Shown here in pieces: positions 51,781 to 60,513 of a DNA stretch of 64,000 nt. The notes beneath the pieces were generated by a model, which did not search any database, was not told where the DNA came from, and was given only the letters and a program-made list of their open reading frames with translations. The translations under genes were made by a program, and so were the position numbers. The first letter of the stretch is position 1. The number at the start of each line of letters is the position of its first letter. Source of the stretch: Microbispora catharanthi (lineage in GTDB: Bacteria > Actinomycetota > Actinomycetes > Streptosporangiales > Streptosporangiaceae); the NCBI RefSeq assembly GCF_006334915.2, contig NZ_VDMA02000001.1:310001-374000 (forward strand), read 5' to 3'.

Positions 51781-52422
51781 GTGGCTGAAAGCGATCTTTC
51801 GAGCCCGTCCCTTGTCGATGACCTGTACTTTGTCCTGCACGACAATGTGACGGGCCATCCGCTGCTTCATTCCCGGCTCACGGGGCTGGCGCTGGCCGGC
51901 GGGGTCCTCGGTGAACTGATGCTCGCCGAGCGCGTGGCGCTCGACTTCGCGGCGAACCCGGAACGCCTCTACCCGACGGCAGGGGAGATCGCCGGCGACC
52001 CGCTCACCCGTGCGGTTCTCGGGCACGTCATCGCCGAACCGCACCATCCGATCGGCACGTGGCTCCTCTTCTTCGCCCGGACGATCTACGCCGACGTCGC
52101 CGCCAGGATGATCGCCGCGAAGCTGCTCAAGCCGCCGGTCAGGCACCTGCTGAAGCAGCAGCCCCCGGCCCCTGCGGACATGAACACGGCCGCGTGGCCG
52201 CTCGCCCGCCTGAACCTCGCCATCCAGCGGCGCAGGCCGCCGGTGGACCGGGACTGCGTCCTCCTGGGGCTCCTGGTCGCGGCCGGCTGCGCCCAGCGGG
52301 TCCTGTCCGAGCACGATCCCCGGTTCGCGGCCGCCGCGACCGCCATGCTTCCCATGCCCCTGCGGAGACTCATCGCCCAGACCAAGGTCGCTGTCGGCCA
52401 GGCCGTCATCAGCCGCCGGTGA
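51781..52422 (+). CDS. GPP34 (Golgi phosphoprotein 3-like) domain protein
   Basis: GTG 51781 gives 213 residues. The bacterial GPP34 pattern is visible: LVDDLYFVLHDNVTGHPLLHSRLTGLALAGGVLGELMLAERVALD at the N-terminus and RDCVLLGLLVAAGCAQRVLSEHD later. The eukaryotic relatives bind phosphoinositides and glycosyltransferases; actinomycetes have several copies without defined roles. No membrane helix is present, so it is probably a peripheral membrane or cytosolic protein. An APC permease gene begins 28 bp downstream. Confidence 0.88.
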   Translation: MAESDLSSPSLVDDLYFVLHDNVTGHPLLHSRLTGLALAGGVLGELMLAERVALDFAANPERLYPTAGEIAGDPLTRAVLGHVIAEPHHPIGTWLLFFARTIYADVAARMIAAKLLKPPVRHLLKQQPPAPADMNTAAWPLARLNLAIQRRRPPVDRDCVLLGLLVAAGCAQRVLSEHDPRFAAAATAMLPMPLRRLIAQTKVAVGQAVISRR

Positions 52423-52450
52423 CCTCCACCCCCCTCACACGGAGTTCCAG

Positions 52451-53923
52451 GTGTCCCTCACACAGCAACGGCCCAGCGCCGTCACCGCCGCACTGGCCGA
52501 GGATCGGCTCGGCGTGCCGTCCATCGTGTTCTTCGTCATCTCCGCGGCGGCGCCGCTGATGGTCGTCGCGGGTTCGGTCCCGACGGCGTACACGGTGACG
52601 GGCGTCATCGGTGTCCCGTTCGCATTCCTGATGCTGGGCGCTATTTTCGCGCTATTCGCCGTCGGATACGTGACGATGGCCAGGCACGTGGTGAACGCGG
52701 GCGCTTTTTATGCCTATGCGGCCCAAGGGCTCGGCCGGACCCAGGGAGTCGCGACCGCCTGGGTGGCGCTGCTCGCGTACAACGCGCTGCAGCTCGGCCT
52801 CTACGGAATCATCGGCTCGGCGGCCGAGCCGCTGCTCGTGGACTGGTTCGGCGGATCGCCCCCGTGGTGGGTGATCGCGCTCGTGGCCTGGGCGCTGACC
52901 GGTGTGCTCGGCCTGCTGCGAGTGGACGTCAACGGAAAGATCCTGTCCGTCCTGCTCGTCAGTGAGATCGCCATCGTGCTGCTGTTCGACCTCGGCGACG
53001 TGACCCAGGTCGCACCGGAAGGTATCAGCTTCGAGGGCTTCACCCCCGGTGCGCTGTTCGTGCCCGGCGTGGGCGCGGCGCTCGCCACCGTCGTCGCCGG
53101 ATTCGCCGGCATCGAGTCGTCGGTGGTCTTCGCCGAGGAGTCCAAGGACCGCCACAGGACCGTGCCCATCGCCACCTACCTGGGCATCGCGATCATCGCC
53201 GTGCTGTACTCCGTCTCCGCCTGGGCGCAGACGGTGCCGACCGGGCCGGACAGGATCGTCAAGGCCGCCGCGCAGCAGGGGACCGGGCTCATCTTCAACC
53301 AGGCCGCCCTCCACCTGGGCACCGCCGTCTCGACGATCGGCTCGGTGCTGTTCGTGACCAGCAGCATCGCCTGCATGATCGCCTTCCACAACACCACGGC
53401 CCGCTACATCTTCGCCCTGGGCCGGGAGAACGTGCTGCCCTCGATCTTCGGTCGCACCTCGGCCCGCACCGCCGCTCCGATCTCCGGGTCGCTGCTGCAG
53501 ACGGTGCTCGGGCTGATCGTGATCACCGTCTACGCGGTCTCCGGCCTCGACCCGGTCACCAAGATGTTCTTCATCTTCGGCACCTTCGGTGGTCTCGGGC
53601 TGCTGGCCCTGCTCACCGTCACCTCGATCTCGGTGATCGTGTTCTTCGCCCGTGATCCGCGAGGGGAGACGACCTGGCGCACCCGCATAGCCCCGGCCCT
53701 GGCGATCCTGGCGCTCTGCGTGATCATCGGCCTCACCCTGATCAACTTCGACACGGTCCTCGGGGTCGAGCCCGACTCGGTCCTCCGTTGGATCCTGCCC
53801 GGCATCTTCGTCGTCGCGATCGTCTTCGGCCTCATCTGGGGCCGGGTGCTGAAGTCGATCCGGCCCGAGGTGTACGCCAACATCGGCCTGGGCGCCCAGG
53901 CCGTCAGCGGGGGGGTCAAGTGA
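52451..53923 (+). CDS. APC-family amino-acid permease
   Basis: GTG 52451 preceded by GGAG gives 490 residues with twelve or so hydrophobic helices and APC-superfamily features: an unwound first helix region (FFVISAAAPLMVVAGSVPTAYTVTG), GAFYAYAAQGLGRTQGVATAWVALLAYN, and FAGIESSVVFAEESKDRHRTVPIATYLGIAI. It should be a proton-coupled amino acid or amine symporter. It overlaps the GNAT gene by 4 nt and follows the GPP34 gene closely, so the three may form one operon. Confidence 0.93.
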   Translation: MSLTQQRPSAVTAALAEDRLGVPSIVFFVISAAAPLMVVAGSVPTAYTVTGVIGVPFAFLMLGAIFALFAVGYVTMARHVVNAGAFYAYAAQGLGRTQGVATAWVALLAYNALQLGLYGIIGSAAEPLLVDWFGGSPPWWVIALVAWALTGVLGLLRVDVNGKILSVLLVSEIAIVLLFDLGDVTQVAPEGISFEGFTPGALFVPGVGAALATVVAGFAGIESSVVFAEESKDRHRTVPIATYLGIAIIAVLYSVSAWAQTVPTGPDRIVKAAAQQGTGLIFNQAALHLGTAVSTIGSVLFVTSSIACMIAFHNTTARYIFALGRENVLPSIFGRTSARTAAPISGSLLQTVLGLIVITVYAVSGLDPVTKMFFIFGTFGGLGLLALLTVTSISVIVFFARDPRGETTWRTRIAPALAILALCVIIGLTLINFDTVLGVEPDSVLRWILPGIFVVAIVFGLIWGRVLKSIRPEVYANIGLGAQAVSGGVK

Positions 53924-54519
53924 CGATCGAGATCACCCGGATGACCGACGCGGCCGCGGCCGGCGGACTCATCGCCGACACCTTCCACACCGACGAGATC
54001 ACCGGATGGCTCATCCCGCGGGTGGAAGACCGGCTGCCGATGCAGCGGCGGTTCTTCACGATGTGGGCCGGGCACGCGCTTGAGCACGGCGACGTCTACG
54101 GCATCCACGAGTCGGGCGAACTGGCCGGTGTGGCGGTCTGGTTCGCCGCGCCGTTCCCCGAGATCCCCGGGGAGCAGGAGGCGATCGCGTCCTTCGCGGG
54201 AGACAACGCCGGACGCTACCGCCTCTTCGGGGAACTGGCGGACAAGCTCCACCCCCAGGAGCCGCACCACTATCTGGCGTTCATCGCGCTGGAGCGGGGG
54301 AGGACCGGCCGCGGCCTCGGCAGCCTGCTGCTGGAGGAGCATCACCGCAGGCTCGACGCCGAAGGGATCCCGGCCTACCTGGAGGCGAGCAGCGAGGCGA
54401 GCCGGCGGCTCTATCTCCGCCACGGCTACGTCGACATGCCCGAGCTGCTGCGGCTGCCCGGCGGCCCGGTCATGTATCCGATGTGGCGCGAGCCCCGCCC
54501 GTCCGCGCAGGCCCGATAG
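53920..54519 (+). CDS. GNAT-family N-acetyltransferase
   Basis: GTG 53920 overlaps the permease stop (GTGA). The 199-residue protein has the acetyl-CoA-binding signature LAFIALERGRTGRGLGSLLLEEHHRRLDAEGI (the Q/RxxGxG/A motif) and the later substrate strand AYLEASSEASRRLYLRHGYV. Co-translation with an APC permease suggests that it acetylates the imported amine or amino acid, an inference from position only. Confidence 0.9.
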   Translation: MTIEITRMTDAAAAGGLIADTFHTDEITGWLIPRVEDRLPMQRRFFTMWAGHALEHGDVYGIHESGELAGVAVWFAAPFPEIPGEQEAIASFAGDNAGRYRLFGELADKLHPQEPHHYLAFIALERGRTGRGLGSLLLEEHHRRLDAEGIPAYLEASSEASRRLYLRHGYVDMPELLRLPGGPVMYPMWREPRPSAQAR

Positions 54520-54556
54520 CCGTACCGGTCGGGGGATGGGACGGCCGGCTGACCGC

Positions 54557-54817
54557 TCAGCCGCCGCCCGTCTCCTCGGCCCGGGTGGACACGTACGCCC
54601 CCTGTCCCTCGATCGTGTACACGAGGCCCTCGCCGCTGAGCACCTCGACGGCGCGGCGGACGTCCTCGGGGGCGAACCCGTGCTCGCGCACGAGGCGCTC
54701 CTCGGACGGCAGGGGGCGGTCGGGCTCGATCCGGCCGTGGACTATCTCCTCGCGGAGCATCGCCGCGAGCCGCCGGTGCGCGGGGACCGGCTCGTCGGGA
54801 TCGCTGGTGACGGCCAC
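54557..54817 (-). CDS. stand-alone GntR-type DNA-binding domain
   Basis: GTG 54817 preceded by GGTGGGG gives 86 residues, almost all a GntR winged helix: VPAHRRLAAMLREEIVHGRIEPDRPLPSEERLVREHGFAPEDVRRAVEVLSGEGLVYTIEGQGAYVS. No effector-binding domain follows, so it is either a minimal regulator, as found in actinomycetes, or the remains of a larger one. It is convergent with the GNAT gene and lies 65 bp downstream of the MFS gene. Confidence 0.8.
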   Translation of the reverse strand: MAVTSDPDEPVPAHRRLAAMLREEIVHGRIEPDRPLPSEERLVREHGFAPEDVRRAVEVLSGEGLVYTIEGQGAYVSTRAEETGGG

Positions 54818-54882
54818 GCCCCACCACTGCCCGGCTCCGCCCGATCCAACCCTCGGCTCACGCGCCGTACACGGCGCACGCC

Positions 54883-56103
54883 TCAATCGCGGGCGGGCTC
54901 GGCATGGCGTTCGGTCGCGGGTTCGGGACGGGGCGAGCGCATCGCCGGAGCGGTGAGAGCCACGAACAACGCGAGCACGGCGGGCACCAGCAGCGCGTGC
55001 GGAAGGGTGACGGCCTCGGCCAGGCCGCCGATGAGAACGGGCCCGGCGAGGAAGCCGGTGTAGCCGAGGCTCGCCACGGCGGCGAGCGCGCGGCCCGACT
55101 GGGCCGGATCGCGGTGTCCGGCGGCCGAGAACACCTGCGGGATGATGCACGACAGGCCCGCGCCGAACAGGCCGAAGCCGACGACCCCGGCAACCGGGTC
55201 GCCGGCGACGATCCCGGCCGCGAGACCGGCCCCGGCGAGACCTCCGCAGCAGCGCACCAGCGTGACCGGCCCCAGCCAGGCGGCGAGGCGGTCCCCGGCG
55301 AACCGGCCGGCCGTCATCATGATCGAGAACGCGGCGTACGCGGCCGCGGCGAAGCCGGGGGAGGAGCCGAGGTTGTCGCGCAGGTAGACCGAGCCCCAGT
55401 CGGCCGCGGCGCCTTCGCCGATCATGCAGCAGAACGCGAGGACGCCGAGAAGCAGCACACCGCCGCCGACGCGCCGGCGCGCGGGTCCGCCTGCGGGGGA
55501 GCCCGCCTGCGCCGCCTCCCGCGCCGGGTCGTCGCGCGTCGCCCAGCGGCCGCTCAGCAGGGCGATGAGCAGGATCGCCGCGCCCATCGCCGCGAAGGTG
55601 ACGCCCGGGCTCATCCCGGCGTGGGCGAACATGCCTCCGGCGGACGCTCCGGCGAACCCTCCGACGCTGAACACCGCGTGGAAGGACGACATCATCGATT
55701 TCCCCGACGCCCGCTCCACCACCACGGCGTTGGCGTTCATCGCGACGTCGAGCGTGCCGCTGACCGCACCGAACGCGAACAGGGAGAGAGCGAGCGCCGG
55801 CAGGCTCGGCATGTAGGCGGGAACCACGAGGACGAGGCCCTGGGCGATGGCCACCGGCAGCATGGTCCGGTAGCTGCCGTAGCGGTCCACCAACCTGCCG
55901 ACGACCTGCATGCCGGTGATGGCGCCGGCCGCGATGCCGAGCAGCCCCAGGCTGAGCGCGCCGTCGCTCAGCCGCAGGTCCGCCTTGATGGCGGGGATCC
56001 GGCTTGTCCAGGTGCCGATGGCCATGCCGGCCAGCAGGAACAGTCCGTAGACGGCCACGCGAGCGCGCAGGAGCGCCGGGCGGGCGAGGGCGGACAGGGC
56101 CAT
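54883..56103 (-). CDS. MFS transporter (YbjJ-like)
   Basis: The 406-residue protein has twelve membrane helices in two halves. The first loop motif GLLGIAAGAITGMQVVGRLVDRYGSYRT, the N-terminal GMAIGTWTSRIPAIKADLRLSDGALSLGLL and the SFHAVFSVGGFAGASAGGM segment are those of the YbjJ/fucose-permease-like group. Substrate unknown. The GntR-type protein gene next to it on the same strand may regulate it. Confidence 0.9.
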   Translation of the reverse strand: MALSALARPALLRARVAVYGLFLLAGMAIGTWTSRIPAIKADLRLSDGALSLGLLGIAAGAITGMQVVGRLVDRYGSYRTMLPVAIAQGLVLVVPAYMPSLPALALSLFAFGAVSGTLDVAMNANAVVVERASGKSMMSSFHAVFSVGGFAGASAGGMFAHAGMSPGVTFAAMGAAILLIALLSGRWATRDDPAREAAQAGSPAGGPARRRVGGGVLLLGVLAFCCMIGEGAAADWGSVYLRDNLGSSPGFAAAAYAAFSIMMTAGRFAGDRLAAWLGPVTLVRCCGGLAGAGLAAGIVAGDPVAGVVGFGLFGAGLSCIIPQVFSAAGHRDPAQSGRALAAVASLGYTGFLAGPVLIGGLAEAVTLPHALLVPAVLALFVALTAPAMRSPRPEPATERHAEPARD

Positions 56104-56601
56104 GTGGTGCTCCTCAGGGCGCTGAGAGGTTCGTACCGGAAGGTTCGTCTGTGTTGTCGCGGGCGTTGTCGCGGGCGTTGTCGCGGGCGTTGCCGCGGGT
56201 GTTGTGGCGGAGAGTGATCGCGGACGGTGGCCGGAGAGAGCGGTGGCCGGTGCGGGGCTCCGGGCATCGGGTCCGGCACGCTCGCATGTGGTCGGGGGGC
56301 GTGCGATGGAGAGCTGTGTGGACAGGCTCGGTGAAGCGGTTGCGCCGGCGAGCTGTGCGAACGATCAGGGGAGGTGTTCGCGCCTCCTTCGCGAGGACGT
56401 CCGGCCTGGCGACCGCCCCGGAGCGGGGGGCTCGGGAGCGGGACTTCGTGGAGCGGGATCTGGGGGGTGTTCCGGCCTCACGCATCCGTCTGACCCGAGG
56501 TCGGGCGCGGGTGCGACCCCCGGACGGCGGCACCCTGTGACCTGGACCGGCGCGACCCGGACCGACCTGACATGGACGGCGCCGGTTCCCGCAGGGGATG
56601 C
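56104..56601. other. 498-bp intergenic region with no convincing gene
   Basis: Only frames of biased composition occur here. It contains four copies of a 12-bp repeat close to the MFS gene start and otherwise no recognisable element. Promoters for the MFS gene should lie here. Confidence 0.5.
56153..56200. repeat. 12-bp tandem repeat, four copies
   Basis: GTTGTCGCGGGC occurs three times in a row from 56153, followed by GTTGCCGCGGGT; a partial fifth copy begins at 56201. It lies 50 bp upstream of the MFS gene start, where length changes could alter expression. Confidence 0.85.
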
Positions 56602-57381
56602 TCAGGTGACCGGAACGGAGGCGGGGACGGTGCGCACGGCGACGCCGGCGGCGGTGAGAGCGTCGTGCTGGTCCCGGGGGATGTCCTCGTCGGTGACGAC
56701 CACGTCGAGCCGATCGAGCCCGCAGACCGCGCCGAACGCCGTACGGGTGAACTTGCCAGAGTCGCACGCGACGACGACGCGGCGGGCCGAGGCGATCGCG
56801 GCCTTTTTGATGGCCACCTCGGGCAGGTCGTGCGCGGTCAGGCCGTGTTCGGCCGACAGGCCGCAGCAGCCGATCACCGCGGTGTCGAACCGGAGGGCCT
56901 TGATCGACGTCTCGGTGAGCGGTCCCACGAAGTTCATCTCCCCGTGCCGCACCTCGCCACCGGGCAGGACCAGGCGGATGCGGGGTGCGCCCGCCAGCTC
57001 CTGCGCCGCCTGCAGTGCCAGCGGCAGGATGGTCAGGCGGCGCTCGTGCACGGCTCTGGCGACTTCGAGCGCGGTCGTGCCGCCGTCGAGCAGCACGGCC
57101 TCGCCGTCGGCCAGCAGACCGGCGACCTCGGCGCCGATGCGGCGCTTGGCGTCGATCGCCTCTCGCTCGCGCACGCCGAACGGCGGCTCCTCGCCGCGCA
57201 ACAGCAGGCTCAGGGCGCCGCCGCGAACCCGCCGGACCACCCCTTGCTGGGCGAGCTCGTCCAGGTCACGCCGGATGGTCATCTCCGAGACACCATATGC
57301 CAGCGCCAGTTCGGCCACGGAGACGCTGTCGGACGTACGCAGCGCGTTCATGATGGCCCGGATCCGATCAGCACTTTCCAT
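56602..57381 (-). CDS. DeoR-family transcriptional regulator
   Basis: From ATG 57381 the protein has 259 residues with the DeoR helix-turn-helix (RIRAIMNALRTSDSVSVAELALAYGVSEMTIRRDLDELAQQGVVRRVRGGAL) and a DeoRC sugar-phosphate sensing domain (LLDGGTTALEVARAV, IGCCGLSAEHGLTAHD, VVVACDSGKFTRTAF). Members usually repress sugar or sugar-phosphate catabolic genes. No such genes are adjacent: it is 70 bp from a divergent WYL regulator. Confidence 0.92.
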   Translation of the reverse strand: MESADRIRAIMNALRTSDSVSVAELALAYGVSEMTIRRDLDELAQQGVVRRVRGGALSLLLRGEEPPFGVREREAIDAKRRIGAEVAGLLADGEAVLLDGGTTALEVARAVHERRLTILPLALQAAQELAGAPRIRLVLPGGEVRHGEMNFVGPLTETSIKALRFDTAVIGCCGLSAEHGLTAHDLPEVAIKKAAIASARRVVVACDSGKFTRTAFGAVCGLDRLDVVVTDEDIPRDQHDALTAAGVAVRTVPASVPVT

Positions 57382-57451
57382 GCGTGCATTTGAACACAGC
57401 CGATGTGCGAAAGCAAATAAATCTACTTTGTAAAGGTGGCACACTGGTCAC

Positions 57452-58456
57452 ATGCGCGCGAGCCGGTTGCTGTCCCTGCTGCTCCTCCTGCAGACGCGCG
57501 GCAGGATGACCGCCACCGAAATCGCCGAGGAGCTGGAGGTGTCGGTCCGCACGGTCTACAGGGACGTCGAAGCCCTGTCGGCCGCCGGCGTGCCCGTCTA
57601 CGCCGACCGTGGGCCGCTCGGCGGATACCGGCTGCTCGACGGCTACCGTACCCGCCTGAACGGGCTCACCGTGGAGGAGGCGTCCTCGCTGTTCCTGGCC
57701 GGCCTGCCCGGCCCGGCCGCCGAACTCGGGCTCGCCGACTTCGCCGCGGCGGCGGAGCTGAAGCTGCTGGCCGCGCTGCCGCCCGAACCCCGTTCCCATG
57801 CGGCCAGGATGCGGGAGAGGTTCCACCTCGACGTGCCGGGCTGGTATCGCGGCGCCGACGAGGCGCCGTTCCTGACGGAGGTCGCCGAGGCGGTGTGGGA
57901 GGAGCGGGTCCTCCGGTTGCGCTACCGCCGGTGGGGGCCGACCGTGGTGGAACGGCTCGTGCATCCCTACGGGCTGGTTCTCAAGGGTGGTTCCTGGTAT
58001 CTCGCCGCCGCCTGCTCGGGCACGGTGCGGACCTACCGGGTGGGCCGGATCATCGAGGCCGAGCTGCTGCCGGAGCGCTTCGAACGGCCGCATGACTTCG
58101 ATCTCGCCGATTTCTGGCGCGGTTTCGCCGCGGAGTTCGCCTCACGCATGTACACGGCCGAGGCGGTGGTGCGGCTCGCGCCGGGCGCGGAGGACCTGCT
58201 CCGATACACCCTCGGGGGAGACGTGGTCGACAAGGCGCTGGCCGACGGGCAGCCGGAGCCCGGCGGCTGGACCCGGCTGACGCTGCCGATCGAGTCCCTC
58301 ACGCACGCCCGGTGGCTGTTCCTGCGCATGGGCGCCCTCGTCGAGGTGCTGGAGCCGGCCGACCTCCGCGCGCTGATGGCCGAGGCCGTCGCGGACCTGT
58401 CCCGCATGTACGGCGCGGTCCCGGAGGGCGATCCCGGCGCCGCCCACGAAAGCTGA
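57452..58456 (+). CDS. HTH-WYL-domain transcriptional regulator
   Basis: The 334-residue protein has an N-terminal HTH_11 domain (SRLLSLLLLLQTRGRMTATEIAEELEVSVRTVYRDVEALSAAGVPVYADRGPLGGYRL), a WYL domain in the middle (RLRYRRWGPTVVERLVHPYGLVLKGGSWYLAAAC, with R and Y residues at ligand-binding positions) and a WCX-type C-terminal part. WYL regulators sense nucleotides or nucleic acids. ATG 57452 has no close Shine-Dalgarno sequence. Confidence 0.9.
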   Translation: MRASRLLSLLLLLQTRGRMTATEIAEELEVSVRTVYRDVEALSAAGVPVYADRGPLGGYRLLDGYRTRLNGLTVEEASSLFLAGLPGPAAELGLADFAAAAELKLLAALPPEPRSHAARMRERFHLDVPGWYRGADEAPFLTEVAEAVWEERVLRLRYRRWGPTVVERLVHPYGLVLKGGSWYLAAACSGTVRTYRVGRIIEAELLPERFERPHDFDLADFWRGFAAEFASRMYTAEAVVRLAPGAEDLLRYTLGGDVVDKALADGQPEPGGWTRLTLPIESLTHARWLFLRMGALVEVLEPADLRALMAEAVADLSRMYGAVPEGDPGAAHES

Positions 58457-58459
58457 AGC

Positions 58460-58503
58460 GACCGGAACCGGGTCCCGGCGCGGACTGCCGGGTCGTTCCG
58501 GTC
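58460..58503. terminator. compound hairpin terminator
   Basis: GACCGGAAC (58460-58468) pairs with GTTCCGGTC (58495-58503), enclosing a smaller CCCGGC/GCCGGG stem (58474-58492). It sits exactly between the convergent WYL regulator and sigma factor genes. Confidence 0.65.
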
Positions 58504-59445
58504 TCAGCGGCTCAGCGCGGTCTGTCGTTCCACACGCGACAGCTTGTGGGGATTGCGGATGAAGTAGACCCCGGCGACGAGGCCCTCCTCGATTCGCATC
58601 GCCACGACGCCGTCGATCTCCCCGTTGATCCGCATGACGAGACCCGGGTGGCCGTTGACCTGCACCGGCTCGACCGACACCTCGGTGCCGAACCTGTCCA
58701 GGCCGGCGGCCAGGAGACGAGCCACCTTGCCGGCCCCCACGACGGGCTGGGCCAGGGCCTTCTTGATTCCGCCGCCGTCGCTCAGGAGGACGACGTCGGG
58801 GGCGAGGATGTCGAGCAGGCGTTGCAGGTCGCCGGTTTCGACCGCTCGTTGGAAGGCCTGGAGCGCGGCTCGGGTCTCGTTGGGGGAGACGACGTCGCGG
58901 GGCCGGCGGGCGGCGACGTGCGCCCGTGCGCGGTGGGCGATCTGGCGGACCGCGGCCTGGCTCTTGCCGACGGCTTCGGCGATCTCGTCGTAATCGAGGT
59001 CGAAGACCTCGCGCAGCACGAACACCGCCCGCTCGGTCGGCGCGAGCGTCTCCAGCACCAGCAGCATCGCCATCGAGACGCTGTCGGCCAGCTCGACGTC
59101 CTCGGCCACGTCGGGAGTGGTGAGCAGCGGCTCGGGCAGCCACGGCCCGACGTAGGACTCCCTGCGCCGGCCGAGCGTACGCAACCGGATCAGCGCCTGG
59201 CGGGTGGCGATCCGCACCAGGTAGGCACGCTGATCCCGCACCGTGTCCAGATCGACGCCCGCCCACCGCAGCCAGGTCTCCTGCAGCACGTCCTCGGCGT
59301 CGGCGGCCGAACCGAGCATCTCGTAGGCGACGGTGAACAAAAGCTTGCGATGGGCGACGAACACCTCGATGGCCGCTTCCGCGGCGGAGTCCGCGGGTTC
59401 CCCATAGGAAAGCGGCTCGGCTGCGTCCACCTGTCCCCCGCTCAT
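58504..59445 (-). CDS. ECF41-type sigma factor with C-terminal SnoaL-like domain (SigJ-like)
   Basis: ATG 59445 lies 6 nt after AGGAG (GTG 59448 is an alternative) and gives 313 residues. Region 2 (HRKLLFTVAYEMLGSAADAEDVLQETWLRW) and region 4 (LAPTERAVFVLREVFDLDYDEIAEAVGKSQAAVRQIAHRARAHV) are followed, after about residue 185, by an NTF2/SnoaL-like domain (LQRLLDILAPDVVLLSDGGG, GHPGLVMRINGEIDGVVAMRIEEGLVAGVYFIRNPHKL), as in the ECF41 group, where this domain controls the sigma factor without a separate anti-sigma. Its usual target is a nearby oxidoreductase or carboxymuconolactone decarboxylase gene; here an SDR gene is divergent. Confidence 0.9.
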   Translation of the reverse strand: MSGGQVDAAEPLSYGEPADSAAEAAIEVFVAHRKLLFTVAYEMLGSAADAEDVLQETWLRWAGVDLDTVRDQRAYLVRIATRQALIRLRTLGRRRESYVGPWLPEPLLTTPDVAEDVELADSVSMAMLLVLETLAPTERAVFVLREVFDLDYDEIAEAVGKSQAAVRQIAHRARAHVAARRPRDVVSPNETRAALQAFQRAVETGDLQRLLDILAPDVVLLSDGGGIKKALAQPVVGAGKVARLLAAGLDRFGTEVSVEPVQVNGHPGLVMRINGEIDGVVAMRIEEGLVAGVYFIRNPHKLSRVERQTALSR

Positions 59446-59563
59446 CACCGGCTCCTGCCTGATCGCTCTCGACTGTGCCCCACATTAAGGCCACACGCAC
59501 AAGATGCCGCTCCTCGCGGCTCTGTGACTCCCGCGACCGGTGGCGTACGTCACATCGCCGTGC

Positions 59564-59590
59564 TGTCACAGAGAGGTGGACGCCGGCATC
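59564..59590 (+). promoter_or_regulatory. candidate ECF41 promoter of the SDR gene
   Basis: TGTCACA (59564-59570), 16 nt, then CATC (59587-59590) matches the TGTCACA-N16-CGTC consensus I recall for ECF41 sigma factors except for one base in the -10. It lies about 60 bp before the SDR start. The sigma factor that would use it is encoded divergently. Confidence 0.5.
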
Positions 59591-59649
59591 TCGTGTTTGT
59601 CAGGACGCCGCGCCAACGAGCGGCACGCGACTCCACGGAATGAGGACGG

Positions 59650-60393
59650 ATGACGAACTCGGAGCAGACCTCGGTGCTGATCACCGGAGGCAACAAGGGA
59701 CTCGGTTTCGAAGCGGCCCGGCGGCTCGGGGAAGAGGGGTGGACGATCTTTCTCGGCTCGCGTGACGAGGACCGGGGGCGTGCGGCCGCTGACAAGCTGA
59801 CCGCCGGTGGCGTCAACGTGGTCATGGTCCCGCTGGACGTGACCTCGGACGAGTCGGTGGCCGGCGCCGTACGGCTCGTCCGGGAGCACACCGACCGGCT
59901 GGACGTCCTGATCAACAACGCGGGCGCGCCGGGAAGGGTCGTCGCGCCCGCGGACGCGACGGCGGACGAGATCCATTCCGTCTACGAGACCAACGTGTAC
60001 GGACCGATCAGGGTCACGCACGCGTTCCTTCCCCTGCTACAGGCGGCGGACCACCCGCGCGTGGTGATGGTGTCCAGCGCCGGCGGCTCCTTCGCGGTCG
60101 TGACCGATCCGGAGCAGCCGGTCTCGAGAATGCACGAGCTCGCCTACAGCTCGTCGAAGGCGGCGCTGAACATGATCACCGTCCGGTACGCCCAGGCGCT
60201 CCCGAAGATCAAGTTCAATGCGACCACTCCCGGAGAAGTCGCCAACCGCACGTTCGCCGCCACCGACATGAACAATCACACCGGCCAGCTGACGGTTACC
60301 GAGGGCACCGACTCGATCGTCGAACTCGCGATGATCGACGCCGACGGGCCGACGGGGATCTTCACCGACCGCCTCGGTCCCATCGCGTGGTGA
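59650..60393 (+). CDS. short-chain dehydrogenase, probable ECF41 target
   Basis: ATG 59650, preceded by GAGGA, gives 247 residues: NAD(P) motif LITGGNKGLGFEAARRLGEEG, NNAGAPG, catalytic Ser in MVSSAGGSF and YSSSKAALN, then PGEVANRTF. It belongs to the group of carbonyl/alcohol-reducing SDRs common next to ECF41 sigma factors. The promoter at 59564 and the gene order suggest dedicated control by the neighbouring sigma factor. Confidence 0.9.
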   Translation: MTNSEQTSVLITGGNKGLGFEAARRLGEEGWTIFLGSRDEDRGRAAADKLTAGGVNVVMVPLDVTSDESVAGAVRLVREHTDRLDVLINNAGAPGRVVAPADATADEIHSVYETNVYGPIRVTHAFLPLLQAADHPRVVMVSSAGGSFAVVTDPEQPVSRMHELAYSSSKAALNMITVRYAQALPKIKFNATTPGEVANRTFAATDMNNHTGQLTVTEGTDSIVELAMIDADGPTGIFTDRLGPIAW

Positions 60394-60444
60394 CCGCCGT
60401 GCACCTGGCGACTTCGTGATCGCCTCAGGTGAGGGGGAGCAGGG

Positions 60445-60471
60445 GCCCGGCTCGTGCGATACGAGCCGGGC
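60445..60471. terminator. bidirectional hairpin terminator
   Basis: GCCCGGCTCGT and ACGAGCCGGGC form a perfect 11-bp stem with a 5-nt loop between the convergent SDR and HelR genes. Confidence 0.78.
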
Positions 60472-60513
60472 TCCGTCCCGAGCCGGACATGGCCGTCGCC
60501 CGCCCGGCCGGCG

